This document shows, piece by piece, positions 51,160 through 60,334 of a stretch of 64,000 nt of DNA. The notes beneath the pieces are model-generated. The model did not search any database and was not told where the DNA came from. It was given only the letters and a program-made list of their open reading frames with translations. Numbering within the stretch: position 1 is the stretch's first letter; every line of letters starts with the position of its first letter. The stretch comes from KBS50 sp042434095. Its GTDB lineage: Bacteria > Actinomycetota > Actinomycetes > Mycobacteriales > Micromonosporaceae. The DNA lies in NCBI RefSeq assembly GCF_042434095.1, contig NZ_JBHLUE010000026.1, forward strand, positions 1-64,000. The letters are read 5' to 3'. The position numbers were made by a program, and so were the translations under genes.

Positions 51160-51480
51160 TCAGACAACCTCCAGCCGGTCCGGATCGAAATCCGGCGCCG
51201 GCCCGTGTGCCGGTTTCGGGCGGATGATCTGCGGCAGCCCCAGATATGGCGTCGTGTAGGCGGTGTAGCCCTGCCCCGGGACGTCGAAGTTCCAGGCGCC
51301 GCCAAAATAGTCCTCGGTGCCGGTGCCGCAGATGGTCGGGACGTCGGTCAGCTCGTAGTCGATCTGGTAGAACAGCAGGGCCGGCTCGGGTCCGAGGTTG
51401 GCCACCGTCAGCCGCGCGCCGCTGCGGTAGGGCATCTCCCAGTACGCGTTGAGCCCGCCGTTTACCTGGGTCTGAGTCAC
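51160..51480 (-). pseudogene. DUF2961 family remnant with internal deletion
   Basis: The minus strand reads NGGLNAYWEMPYRSGARLTV, PALLFYQIDYELTDVP and, directly after, TICGTGTEDYFGGAWNFDVP, GQGYTAYTTPYLGLPQI, ending at the stop 51160. In full-length DUF2961 proteins (about 350-400 residues, glycoside-hydrolase-like) the DYELTDV and TICGTGTEDY blocks are separated by tens of residues. The N-terminal half is missing too. So two deletions are present. Confidence 0.65.
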
Positions 51481-51640
51481 CCACCGGACCTGCTGCGCTG
51501 GTATCTCGGGCCGATCGCATCCGTGTCGGCCGTCGGCACCCGCTCGGCGCTGGCCCGCGCGCACGGCTGCGCGTCGTACGACATCTACTCGGTCAACGCG
51601 GTGACCGCGGACGGGCGGCTCGGCTTTCGCGCTCAGCGCC
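51480..51640 (+). pseudogene. Unassigned protein fragment
   Basis: The plus strand reads LLRWYLGPIASVSAVGTRSA, then HGCASYDIYSVNAVTADGRL. The spacing loosely recalls FemAB-type (peptidoglycan bridge) proteins, whose late region has GCxxYD. No start and no continuation are found. It abuts the DUF2961 remnant. Confidence 0.25.
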
Positions 51641-52184
51641 GGCGCAGCTCCGATTCCAACCGGCCGACGAGCGTCTTGCGGGCCTTGCCGCCGCGCTCGT
51701 GGCGCAGCGCCGCCTTGAGCTGATCGGTGTCAAGGTCGCGGGCGAGCTTAACCGCTTGGGCGACCGGCATCTCCGACATTTGCTCCGCCGCCGTCACGTC
51801 GCGCCGGGCCCGCTTGGCGGGCCCGGTGTTCGCCACGAACTGCCGGCCGGTACGGGACGCCTTGCGCTTCTTGCGGTCGGTGGCGCGCCTTTCCTCCTCG
51901 GAAAGCTCTGCCCAGGCCTGCTTGGGCAGGTATCGGCCCGTCTCGCCGTTCCGACGCGCCCGGGTCGAGCCCTCCCTGGTCTGCCACTTTTCGGCCCCCC
52001 ACCGTTGCAGGGATTGCTGCCGCTCGTCCTTGGGCCCCTCGTAGCCGCCGCCGCGGCGCTGGTACTCCTTGGTGAGCAGCTGCGACTTGCGCGCCGACCA
52101 CTGCCCCGGCCTGCCCCCTTTGTCGGAGGCCTGAATTTCCTTCTTGACCTGCTCACGTAGGTCCGGCTTCGTGTACCGCGCCAT
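51633..52184 (-). CDS. DUF5872-like basic protein
   Basis: 183 residues from ATG 52184 (a start at 52220 is possible). Highly basic: MARYTKPDLREQVKKEIQAS, GRPGQWSARKSQLLTKEYQR at the start, then QRWGAEKWQTREGSTRARRN, and a SAP-like C-terminal helix pair (AVKLARDLDTDQLKAALRHE, LVGRLESELRRR). The pattern suggests a nucleic-acid-binding cytoplasmic protein. Family assignment is from memory of such plasmid and actinomycete proteins. It overlaps the AlkB-like frame by 32 bases. Confidence 0.65.
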   Translation of the reverse strand: MARYTKPDLREQVKKEIQASDKGGRPGQWSARKSQLLTKEYQRRGGGYEGPKDERQQSLQRWGAEKWQTREGSTRARRNGETGRYLPKQAWAELSEEERRATDRKKRKASRTGRQFVANTGPAKRARRDVTAAEQMSEMPVAQAVKLARDLDTDQLKAALRHERGGKARKTLVGRLESELRRR

Positions 52185-52848
52185 GAGCTGGCAATACCCG
52201 TCGACAGGTCGAGCGAACACCCGACGTCAGGCGTACCGCCGGTCCCGGATGGCGGCTCGGGCTGGACGCCGCCACGGTAAGCCGGCAGGCGGCGGGGCGG
52301 CCAGGGTATGGAGTCCTGGCCCAGGTGATCCACTGCCACCCTGCCGCCCGGCGAAGTTGTCGGAAGGTGACCGAGTACCGCAGCTGCGGCACCGGCGGGA
52401 TACTGTGCTGCCAGCTGGACCGGGCAGCCCCGGACAGCACATACGCCGACCGTGGCACCAGCTCCACCTCGTACACCCGGCGTTTCTCGGCCGTGCCACG
52501 TCGAAAGCGCATCAGGCATGCGGAGCCCAGCGACAGCCCGACCACGGTCGGCCCGAAAACCGGCGCGTCCCGGTGCCAACCCATGACCGAGCCGGGTGGA
52601 TACCGGGTGACCAGAGCCTCGGCCAGGCTCGTCTCCGCCACTCCGGCAAGGTCGGCGCACCGCCGCCGCGCCTGCTGCAGTGCGGGTGGCATCGGTTCGG
52701 CCTCGGTGAGCTGGAAGGATTCAAAGTCATAGTCGACGCCGAAGGACCGCACCGTGCGGCGGGCGGTCCGGCCATGCATCCGGATCTCGCGGAAGTCGAG
52801 CGCCGCCACGATGGCCAGCAACGACCGTTCCTCGTCGCTGCTCACCAC
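52153..52848 (-). CDS. AlkB-like 2-oxoglutarate/Fe(II) dioxygenase
   Basis: 231 residues from GTG 52848. The Fe/2OG core is clear: RYPPGSVMGWHRDAPVFGPT gives the HxD pair, HSIPPVPQLRYSVTFRQLRR gives the distal His and the two Arg that bind 2-oxoglutarate. The family normally ends at this RYSxTFRxLR; the 50 extra residues here look like non-coding overrun into the next gene. Upstream of 52848 coding sense continues (GLTYQPDVV, VHERPAG) back to a G7 tract, beyond which an ATG lies out of frame. So the true start may be disrupted. AlkB enzymes remove alkyl groups from DNA or RNA bases. Confidence 0.8.
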   Translation of the reverse strand: MVSSDEERSLLAIVAALDFREIRMHGRTARRTVRSFGVDYDFESFQLTEAEPMPPALQQARRRCADLAGVAETSLAEALVTRYPPGSVMGWHRDAPVFGPTVVGLSLGSACLMRFRRGTAEKRRVYEVELVPRSAYVLSGAARSSWQHSIPPVPQLRYSVTFRQLRRAAGWQWITWARTPYPGRPAACRLTVAASSPSRHPGPAVRLTSGVRSTCRRVLPAHGAVHEAGPT

Positions 52849-53093
52849 GTCCGGCTGGTAGGTCAGACCGGCGGGTCGCTCGTGGACCCCCCCGCATCCG
52901 TCCCATCGGCTGCGCCTCCCGTTCTGCGGAGTAGGTCAGCCTCAGCCGGAGGCTTCGCTTGAGGTGGACCTGCGTTCAGGTCGGCCCCTGCAGCGCCGCG
53001 GCGATATCACCTAGGTCGGTGACAGAGAGGCGAGATCCTCGCCAGTCAGATGGTGGTCGATCGGGCTCGCGGTGACAGGACCCGCACCGATCA
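52849..53093. other. Gap with a possible upstream end of the AlkB-like gene
   Basis: Contains a G7 tract (7 consecutive C on the plus strand, about 52887-52893) with an ATG upstream of it on the minus strand in a shifted frame. A weak hairpin (AGCCTC/GAGGCT) lies at 52938-52954. Nothing else is seen. Confidence 0.4.
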
Positions 53094-54269
53094 TCATCGG
53101 GCGGGTTCGAAGACGGCGCGTACGCAGCCGTCGAGCTTGTTCTTGAACATGTTGTATCCCTGTGGCGCCTCGTCGAGTGGCATGGTGTGTGTCGCGAGGT
53201 GTTCGGTGACCAGCTCGCCGCGTGCCATCCGTTCGAGCAGCATGGGAATGTAGCGGTGTCCGTGCTGTTGGGCGCCGCGCAGGGTGAGGCCCTTGTTCAT
53301 CACCGCCCCGAGCGGGAACTTGTCGACAAGGTTGGCATAAACGCCGAGCAGGAACACGCTTCCGCCCTTGCGGCAGTGATAGATGGCCTGGCGGGCGGCG
53401 ATCGGCCGGTCCGATTCCAGGCGCAGCTGCTGCTTGACCTGGTCGTACAGGTATTGCGGGCCCGTGCTGTGCGACTCCATCCCCACCGCCTCGATGCACA
53501 CGTCAGGCCCGCGCCCGCCGCTGCGTTCCAGCAGCTCACCACCGACGTCCTGGGTCTGGTAGTTCAGTGTTTCCACGCCCAGGTACTTCTCCGCCATCTG
53601 CAGCCGGTTGGCGAAACGGTCGATGATGATCACTCGCTCCGCGCCGAGCAGGACCGCCGCGCGTGCCGCCATCTGGCCCACCCCGCCCGCGCCCCACACC
53701 GCCACCACGTCGCCGGCCTTGACCCCACCAAGGTCCGCGCCCATCCAGCCGGTTGGGGCGGCATCGGAGGCGAAGAGCGCACGCTCGTCGCTCACCCCGT
53801 CCGGGACCGTGAAAGCCCCTTGGTCGGCGTACGGAACGCGGATGTACTCGGCGTGGCTGCCCGCGAAGCCGCCAAGCGCGTGGGAGTAGCCGTAGCAGCC
53901 GCCGGGTGCGAAGCCCCAGACGTTCTCGGTGATCGCCGGGTTGGTGTTGCCGTTGTCGCACAGGGAGTACTGCTGCCGCTGGCAGTACCAGCAGCGGCCA
54001 CAGGAAACGAACGAGCAGACCACCACCCGGTCGCCCACCTTGTGCTTACGCACCTGCGGGCCGACCTCGACCACCTCGCCCAGGAACTCGTGCCCGAGGA
54101 CGTCACCCCGTTCCATGAACGGGATGTACCCACCCAGCAGGTGCAGGTCGGAGCCGCACGTCACCGTCTTGCGGACCCGGATGATGGCGTCCTGCTCGTT
54201 GCGCATCGTCGGGTCCGGAACCTCGCCCACCGACAGTTCGTTGACGCCTTGCCACATCAGCGCCTTCAC
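53094..54269 (-). CDS. Zinc-dependent alcohol/formaldehyde dehydrogenase-like protein
   Basis: 391 residues, GTG start overlapping the upstream gene by 4 bases (GTGA). MDR fold: catalytic zinc ligands in TVTCGSDLHLLGGYIP and GDVLGHEFLGEVVEVG; structural zinc Cys cluster CGRCWYCQRQQYSLC; Rossmann motif VVAVWGAGGVGQMAARAAVL, with IIIDRFANRLQMAEKYLGVE suggesting NAD. The insertions (GFAPGGCYGYSHALGGFAGS) match the long-chain glutathione-independent formaldehyde dehydrogenase-like group. Cytoplasmic. Substrate uncertain. Confidence 0.92.
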   Translation of the reverse strand: MKALMWQGVNELSVGEVPDPTMRNEQDAIIRVRKTVTCGSDLHLLGGYIPFMERGDVLGHEFLGEVVEVGPQVRKHKVGDRVVVCSFVSCGRCWYCQRQQYSLCDNGNTNPAITENVWGFAPGGCYGYSHALGGFAGSHAEYIRVPYADQGAFTVPDGVSDERALFASDAAPTGWMGADLGGVKAGDVVAVWGAGGVGQMAARAAVLLGAERVIIIDRFANRLQMAEKYLGVETLNYQTQDVGGELLERSGGRGPDVCIEAVGMESHSTGPQYLYDQVKQQLRLESDRPIAARQAIYHCRKGGSVFLLGVYANLVDKFPLGAVMNKGLTLRGAQQHGHRYIPMLLERMARGELVTEHLATHTMPLDEAPQGYNMFKNKLDGCVRAVFEPAR

Positions 54270-54751
54270 AATCGCCCCTCCCGGCGCCCCTGCCGCGTCG
54301 CCATCTGCAGCGGTTTGTTGACCACCGTCGGGTGGGTGGTGGGTGGAAAGTCGGGGTGCAGCACCTCGCCGGTCTCCAGCAACTGCTTCGCCTCCCGCAG
54401 GGCGGCGCGGATCGCCTGGTTGGGATCGCGACCCGCGAGTCGTCTGGCCCCTTCGGTCACCGGGGACTGGCCGCTGTCGCGCATCCGTACCGCCAGCTCG
54501 ATGCCGCGGTCACCCGGGGCGCGGCGGATCTGTACTTCCACGGCGTCGCCGAGTCCGGCCAGGGGCTCCGGAAGTGGCGAGTCCGGGGTCAGCTCTTCGC
54601 GGGCCGGGTTCACGGTCACCACGTGCCACCGCGGCTCGCGCCGCATCAACGGGGCCTGCCGCCAGGGCCGATGACCACCCGAGGAAACCAGGAACCTGCG
54701 GAGGACGACCCCCCCGACCGTGATGACGGCCGCCTTGACCAACGCTCTCAT
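54266..54751 (-). CDS. Hypothetical protein with N-terminal membrane segment, coupled to the dehydrogenase gene
   Basis: 161 residues from ATG 54751. A short hydrophobic segment (LVKAAVITVGGVVLRRFLVS) is followed by a soluble domain: RWHVVTVNPAREELTPDSPL, AVEVQIRRAPGDRGIELAVR and AIRAALREAKQLLETGEVLH. The layout recalls SRPBCC-like or cyclase-like helpers that accompany such dehydrogenase genes in actinomycetes, which is a loose comparison. It forms a two-gene operon with the dehydrogenase. Confidence 0.65.
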   Translation of the reverse strand: MRALVKAAVITVGGVVLRRFLVSSGGHRPWRQAPLMRREPRWHVVTVNPAREELTPDSPLPEPLAGLGDAVEVQIRRAPGDRGIELAVRMRDSGQSPVTEGARRLAGRDPNQAIRAALREAKQLLETGEVLHPDFPPTTHPTVVNKPLQMATRQGRREGRL

Positions 54752-55065
54752 GTACGCCCCCCGACTCGACCCACCGGTCGCCGCTGCCTGAGCGGCGGCT
54801 CCGTCACGGATAAACCCTGTCATATCGGTGCAGCGCCACGCTGGCGAATCCACACCCGGCAAGGGGCCGTGGCCCGGCTCGGGGGCGGATCGGTTCCTGC
54901 TCGTTCAACCACATCGGCCCTAGCTGGTGAATTACCCTTGGCAGCAGGCAATCAGGCACCGCCCGAGGGAGTGTGACCACGGCGGCGCGCGCCATCACAT
55001 CCGCCGTTTGATGGCGGCGATCCGGGACGGGCGCTGTGATAGTCCCATCAGGCATGGGGGGAACC

Positions 55066-55962
55066 ATGGCCTTCAAAACACCCGACCAGATCGCCACCGC
55101 GGCGGTCAACGCCGGCGTCGTCAAGGCGAACCTGACCGCCGACCGCATGTTCGCCGGTGGGATCCTGGCCGGTGCCTACATCGCCTTCGCCGGGCTGCTT
55201 GCCGTCGTTGTCACTGCCGGTATGCCGGTGGCGATCTGGGGGAATCTGACCACCCTGTTCTTTGGCGCGGTCTTCGCGACCGGCCTGATCATCGTTATTG
55301 TCGCCGGCTCTGAGCTGGTCACGGGCAACATGGCGCTGCTACCGCTGGCGCTGACCACGCGCCGAGCGACGGCCGGGCGAGTGGCGATGAGCCTGGTGGT
55401 CGTGACCATCGGCAACCTTGTCGGCTCACTGCTGGTTGCCTACCTGCTCGCGGTGCAGACCGGCGTCATCGGATCCGCGCATTCCGCCGCCGGCTCCGCT
55501 GGCGCGCTCACCTTCGCCAAGCTCGCCGCCGTCGCGAAGGGCAAGGCGGTGACCGAGACCAGCCTGGAGATCTTCCTGCGCGCGGTCGCCTGCAACTGGC
55601 TGGTCTGTCTCGCCGTCTGGATGGCTTACGCCGCCGAGGACATCGCCGGAAAGATTTTGGCGATCTTCTTCCCCATCATGGCGTTCGTCGCACTCGGCTT
55701 CGACCACGTGGTCGCCAACATGTTCTTCATCCCGGCGGCGATGTTCGCCCACGTCCCGGGGATCGGCATCGGGGATGCGGTCCGCAACCTCGTTCTGGCC
55801 TTCGTGGGCAACGCGGTGGGCGGCGGCCTGTTCGTCGCCGGCTTCTACTGGTTCCTCTACCTCCGCGGTCAGCCGCAGCCAACCACGCCGAAGGGTGTCC
55901 AGGAGACGCCGATCCCGGATGAGCGCAGCAAGGGCGGGCAGGACGCAGCCGGTCCGCGCTGA
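55066..55962 (+). CDS. Formate/nitrite transporter family protein
   Basis: 298 residues from ATG 55066, with GGGGGGA upstream; starts at 55036 or 55054 are possible. Six transmembrane helices in the FNT order: NLTADRMFAGGILAGAYIAF, AVFATGLIIVIVAGSELVTG, MSLVVVTIGNLVGSLLVAYL, EIFLRAVACNWLVCLAVWMA, LGFDHVVANMFFIPAAMFAH with the central channel His, and VLAFVGNAVGGGLFVAGFYW. FNT proteins are pentameric channels for formate, nitrite or related anions. A short basic tail follows. Confidence 0.93.
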   Translation: MAFKTPDQIATAAVNAGVVKANLTADRMFAGGILAGAYIAFAGLLAVVVTAGMPVAIWGNLTTLFFGAVFATGLIIVIVAGSELVTGNMALLPLALTTRRATAGRVAMSLVVVTIGNLVGSLLVAYLLAVQTGVIGSAHSAAGSAGALTFAKLAAVAKGKAVTETSLEIFLRAVACNWLVCLAVWMAYAAEDIAGKILAIFFPIMAFVALGFDHVVANMFFIPAAMFAHVPGIGIGDAVRNLVLAFVGNAVGGGLFVAGFYWFLYLRGQPQPTTPKGVQETPIPDERSKGGQDAAGPR

Positions 55963-56104
55963 GCGACCGGACGCCGACGGCGTGATCGCCGGGTGGCCGA
56001 TTCCACCCGAACGTCCTGAATTTCCCCTCGCCACCCCCGGGCAGTTGTCGTTCGACGCTCCCACGGCCCCGTTACCTTTGGCCGTGGACGGGTAACGCCG
56101 GGCG

Positions 56105-57391
56105 GTGCTGCCCTCACGGCTGACCCGTCGACTCCGTGGCACCCTGTGGCTGGTGCCGCTGCTGTGCATCCTGGCCGGCGTTCTGGTCTCCGCTCTCACC
56201 GTGACGGTCGACCGGCGCGTCGACCACACCCTCGTCCCCGCATGGTTGACCGGCAGCCCCACGGACGCGCAGACCGTCCTCAGCACGATCGCCACCGCCA
56301 CGGTCACCCTCACCACCCTCGTGCTCACCGTCACGCTGGTGGCCATCCAGCTCGCCATGGGGCAGTTCTCGCCGCGGATCGTTCGCGCGCTGCTGCACGA
56401 CCGCTCCAGCCAATTGGCCGTGGGTCTGTTCACGGCCACCTTCGTGCACACGCTGCTGGTGCTGCGCGAGATCGACGACCGGTCGGGCCGGGTGCCCGGT
56501 GTGTCCCTCGTCGTGGCGTACCTGCTGATGTTCGCCAGCATCGTGACCCTGGTCCTCTACGTAGACCACGCCGGCCAGTCGCTGCGGCCCGGCGGGCTGA
56601 TTGATCTGGTCGGGAACACCACACGGGCACAGCTCAACAAGGAGTATCCGCAGGAGGCGGCGGCGCCACCTGATGACATCGTTACGGCGTCGGCTCCCGG
56701 CATCCTCCTTTCGGTGGACCGGGCCCGTCTCGTCGAGACGGCCCGGCGGACGGACAGCCTCATCGAGCTGATTCCCATGGTGGGGGACTTCGTCTGTGCC
56801 GGCGCGCCGCTGCTACGGGTACACGGCGGCCGGCGGCCACCCGTCCGTCAGGTGCTGCGCCACGTCGTCCTTGGCTCCGAGCGGATCCACGAGGAGGACC
56901 CGTCGTACGGCCTGAGGAAGCTCGTCGACGTCGCTGAGCGCGGGATAGCCGAGCCGTTCCTCGACCCGACCACCACGAAGCAGGCCCTCGATCGTCTGCA
57001 CGACTGTCTGCGCCACCTCGCGGCGCGCGAATTTCCCGACGGCCTGCACCGGGACGCGCAGGGCACTCTGCGCTTCATCGAACCGGTGATGAGCTGGGCC
57101 GGGTATGTCAGGCTGGCCTTCGACGAGGTGCGGCTCGCCGGCGTACGGTCGCCGCAGGTGAGCCGGCGAATCATGGCGGCTCTGGTGGATCTCGAGTCCG
57201 TGGCGCGGCCGGAACGTCGGGCCCCGCTTCGGCGGCAGCGGATGTTGCTCGAGTCCGCGGTCCATCGGGCTTACGAGGACCAGGAGGATGCTGCGGCCGC
57301 GCTCATGCCCGACCAGCAGGGGCTGGGCTCGGGACCGGACATGGTCCAGCGGCGACCCGACCGGCCGGTAGATGACCCGCGGAAAAGTTGA
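56105..57391 (+). CDS. DUF2254 family membrane protein
   Basis: 428 residues, GTG start. Four transmembrane segments are packed in the first 150 residues (TLWLVPLLCILAGVLVSALT, STIATATVTLTTLVLTVTLV, LAVGLFTATFVHTLLVLREI, VSLVVAYLLMFASIVTLVLY), then a large cytoplasmic domain containing VDRARLVETARRTDSLIELI and the DUF2254 repeat-like DPSYGLRKLVDVAERGIAEP. The function of the family is unknown. The gap 55963-56104 before it holds no gene. Confidence 0.9.
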   Translation: MLPSRLTRRLRGTLWLVPLLCILAGVLVSALTVTVDRRVDHTLVPAWLTGSPTDAQTVLSTIATATVTLTTLVLTVTLVAIQLAMGQFSPRIVRALLHDRSSQLAVGLFTATFVHTLLVLREIDDRSGRVPGVSLVVAYLLMFASIVTLVLYVDHAGQSLRPGGLIDLVGNTTRAQLNKEYPQEAAAPPDDIVTASAPGILLSVDRARLVETARRTDSLIELIPMVGDFVCAGAPLLRVHGGRRPPVRQVLRHVVLGSERIHEEDPSYGLRKLVDVAERGIAEPFLDPTTTKQALDRLHDCLRHLAAREFPDGLHRDAQGTLRFIEPVMSWAGYVRLAFDEVRLAGVRSPQVSRRIMAALVDLESVARPERRAPLRRQRMLLESAVHRAYEDQEDAAAALMPDQQGLGSGPDMVQRRPDRPVDDPRKS

Positions 57392-57491
57392 CCGCCCGCT
57401 CAGCCAGTGGCGCGGGCTGCGGCGCGGCTGCCCTCGGTCAGGGTCCCGCGCGCGCGCGTCCTGGCACCCTCAGGTCTGCAGCAAGGGCGAG

Positions 57492-59307
57492 TCAGCGGGC
57501 GGCGAGGCGGTGTTGCAGCCGTGCGTGGCTGAACTCGTAGACCGCGCCGCGTTGACGCAGGACGCCGCGGCGCTGCGCGTCGGCGAGGAAGCTGGCGAAC
57601 CGCCAGGGAACGCGGTGCCGCAGGGCCAACCAGCATCGGGTCGCGGTGTACATCGGCCACGCCGCATCCCCGCCGAGATGCGCGGCCACGAACCCCATCG
57701 CCAGACCGAAGCCGAGCCCCCCGCGGAGTGCGCCAGCCGGCAGGCTGACCAGGATCGACAGGCCGAGCACCAGCAGCCACCACGCCCCTGCCATCAGCAG
57801 GACGGTGCGCCGGTCGGCGGCGAGCACAGCGAGCGGGTCCGCCGTCCGGGCGAGATTCGCCGGTGCGCTCTCGACGGCTTCGACGCCGAAGTAGAGCAAG
57901 GCCATGGAGCCGAACATCAGGCCCACGAACAGACCGGGGTAGGCGCCGGCGACGTGCCCGATCGGCAGCCCCCAGCCGAAGCCGGCGAATATTCCCGCGA
58001 TCAACCCGAGCCCGAGTCGGCCACGTGACCACCGCACTCCGTGCCGGGGAGGATAGCTGTCGAGTCCGGACCGGGCCTGGACCTCCGTGACGTCACCGAC
58101 CATCAACCCGCAGCCCAACCCGATCGCCAGCGCCGTGGCCAGACTCACCCCGTGCAGTCCGGCGATCAGCGCAGCCAGGGACACCACGCCGATCCACAGG
58201 CCGGCGACCAGGAAGAGGAACAACCGGCGAGGTGCGGAGCGGCGCAGCTGAAACCATGCGAGGTCGGTGGCCCCGCCGCAGTCATCCCGCAGGTGCCGGG
58301 CCAGGAAGGTGAGGTAGCGCTCTGCGGGGCCGGCCGCCCACCGGCGGCTGTGCCGGTACGCGGCCGGGATGAACGCCCCGAACAAGTGATCCGCGATCTG
58401 TTCGCCGGTGCGGAAGAGCCCGGCGTCGCACAGTCGCGCCGGGTCCGGCAGCGTTCCGGCGTCCTCGCCGGGGCGGGGGTTGTAGATCGTGCTGGCCATG
58501 CTGACCAGCAGCGGGCTGCGCAGGGCCGCGCCAACAGCCGTACCGCCGTCGAGAGCGGCCAGCACCGGCGCCCAGCGTGCGGCCGCGGCCGGCGAACCGC
58601 CCGCTTCCCGCCGCAGGTAGCCCCGCACCGCGTCGGCGTCGGGTGCGCTCAGCACGATGCCCGCCGCGCCCCGCAGCTTCACCGGCACGCCAGCCGGCGG
58701 ATCGACGACCTGCTGATAGTCCTCGGTCCGGCAGGCGACCACCAGCCGGTCGCCGGTCTGCAGGGCGTCGTTGATGCCGGCCAATGCGTGCCGGCGTTGC
58801 TCCGGGGGCATCTCGTCCAGCCCGTCGAGAATCGGCAGCAGCAGGCGCTGGGTCGGATCGATCGACCGCCGCGTCGACCACATAGGACCATGCCTCGACC
58901 AGCGACGTGGTGGCGGGCTGCCAGGGCACCGGGAACATGTTCTGGTCGTTGATCCGCCGCCGTTCCGCCTCAGCCTGCCACTGCCGTTCGACGGCCGTCG
59001 CCAGCTGGTCAGCGGCCACCGCGAGCGGATCGGTGGCGCCTGGGAACGCCTGACGGGCGGCGTCGCTTCGCCGACCGGACACCTCCGTGACCACCGAGAC
59101 CACCATGAGCAGCCCGGCGAGCATCCACACCACGGGCGGCCACCAGGCGGCCTCGACCCGTACGGTCCCGGTCGCGAGGTTCGCCACCAGCGCGAAGGCG
59201 GCCGTCACCGTGACGCCGGTGACCGGGGAGGGGCGCCACCGCACGTTGTCCTCCAACAGCCGTCGGCAACGGGTACGAGACCAACACCGTACCCACCGGC
59301 CGCCCAC
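57492..59307 (-). pseudogene. NACHT NTPase gene that has lost its P-loop, with a frame break
   Basis: The N-terminal frame (59307 to about 58850) has two membrane helices (GVTVTAAFALVANLATGTVR, VVWMLAGLLMVVSVVTEVSG) and the family's LAVAADQLATAVERQWQAEA, WQPATTSLVEAWSYVV. It then jumps frame into RLLLPILDGLDEMPPEQRRH, the NACHT Walker B, then VVACRTEDYQQVVD and a C-terminal membrane domain of six helices ending HARLQHRLAAR. In intact relatives about 100 residues with the GEPGAGKT P-loop lie between these parts; here they are gone. It looks like a deletion. Confidence 0.75.
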
Positions 59308-59435
59308 GGGCAGATCGCCGTGCTACGCCACGGGCTGAGATGTGCTTACGCAGCGACCGGCGTCGGCTGCCCGACCAGCGCCCCGTTGGTGGGCAACTTC
59401 GGCGTCACCGGCCTGGCCTTCGCCTCACCGGCGCG

Positions 59436-60251
59436 TCACCCCCGGACCCGGGACGGATCGGTCGTCCGGGTACGCAGCCATGCATCGAAGTCGCGGGCCA
59501 CGATGCGTTCGTCGGTGACACCGTCGGCGGCCGGCGAGCACAGCCAGCGGATCGGAGCGGCCATGACAGCGGGATCAAGCATCTGCTCGCTGACTGCCTG
59601 AGGCATCCCGTCGGGGATCATGCCGGTACGGGTGGCCCCGCCGGGCAGGAGCACGTTGACCCATACCGAGTGCTCGCGCAGATCGGCGGCCATGATGCGG
59701 GACAGTGCCTCGGACCCCGCTCGGGACGGGCCGTAGGGCGCGAAACCTCTACGGATCATGGTCGCCTCGTTGAGCGAGATGTTCACGATGCGTCCGCCGC
59801 CCGCGGCGAAGAAGGTCGGTACGACCGCGCGGGCCACCAGGAAGTAGCCGGTGAGGTTCGTGTCGATCACGTCCCGGAAACCGTCGGGCGTGACCTCCCA
59901 GAAGCCTCGAGGTTCGGTGAAGAACTCCGGGTTCACGGTCCGCATGCCGATTCCGGCGTTGTTGACCAGCACATCCAGCCCGCCCAGGCCCTCGACCGTC
60001 CGGCGGACACCCTCGGCCACCGAGCGCTCATCCCGGACGTCCATGGCGACACCACCGACCCGCCCGCGATCGGCGTCGATCTGCTCGGCGACCTGGGCGG
60101 TGCGGCCCTCATCGCGGCCGGTGATGACCACCCGCGCGCCGCTGTCGGCCAGCGCCTCGGCCATCGAGCGGCCAAGGCCGCTGGTCGCCCCCGTCACCAG
60201 GACCCGTACGCCGGAAAGGGACTCGTCGGTTCGCACGTCACGTACAGTCAT
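59436..60251 (-). CDS. Short-chain dehydrogenase/reductase
   Basis: 271 residues, ATG start. Classical SDR: cofactor site VTGATSGLGRSMAEALADSG with GRDEGRT (Arg after the strand, suggests NADP), DVLVNNAGIG, then a catalytic Ser region (RIVNISLNEATMI) and APYGPSRAGSEALS. In the last motif the catalytic Lys of YxxxK is Arg, and Ser position is uncertain. Late region: VNVLLPGGATRTGM. The Arg may lower or change activity. It stands alone and converges on the NACHT relic. Confidence 0.85.
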   Translation of the reverse strand: MTVRDVRTDESLSGVRVLVTGATSGLGRSMAEALADSGARVVITGRDEGRTAQVAEQIDADRGRVGGVAMDVRDERSVAEGVRRTVEGLGGLDVLVNNAGIGMRTVNPEFFTEPRGFWEVTPDGFRDVIDTNLTGYFLVARAVVPTFFAAGGGRIVNISLNEATMIRRGFAPYGPSRAGSEALSRIMAADLREHSVWVNVLLPGGATRTGMIPDGMPQAVSEQMLDPAVMAAPIRWLCSPAADGVTDERIVARDFDAWLRTRTTDPSRVRG

Positions 60252-60334
60252 GAATCAGTCATTCTACTTATCCGGCCAGGAGTGGTGGCGGCTGCCCCGT
60301 CCCGGCGGACCGGGACGGGGCGGGGCGGGACGAA

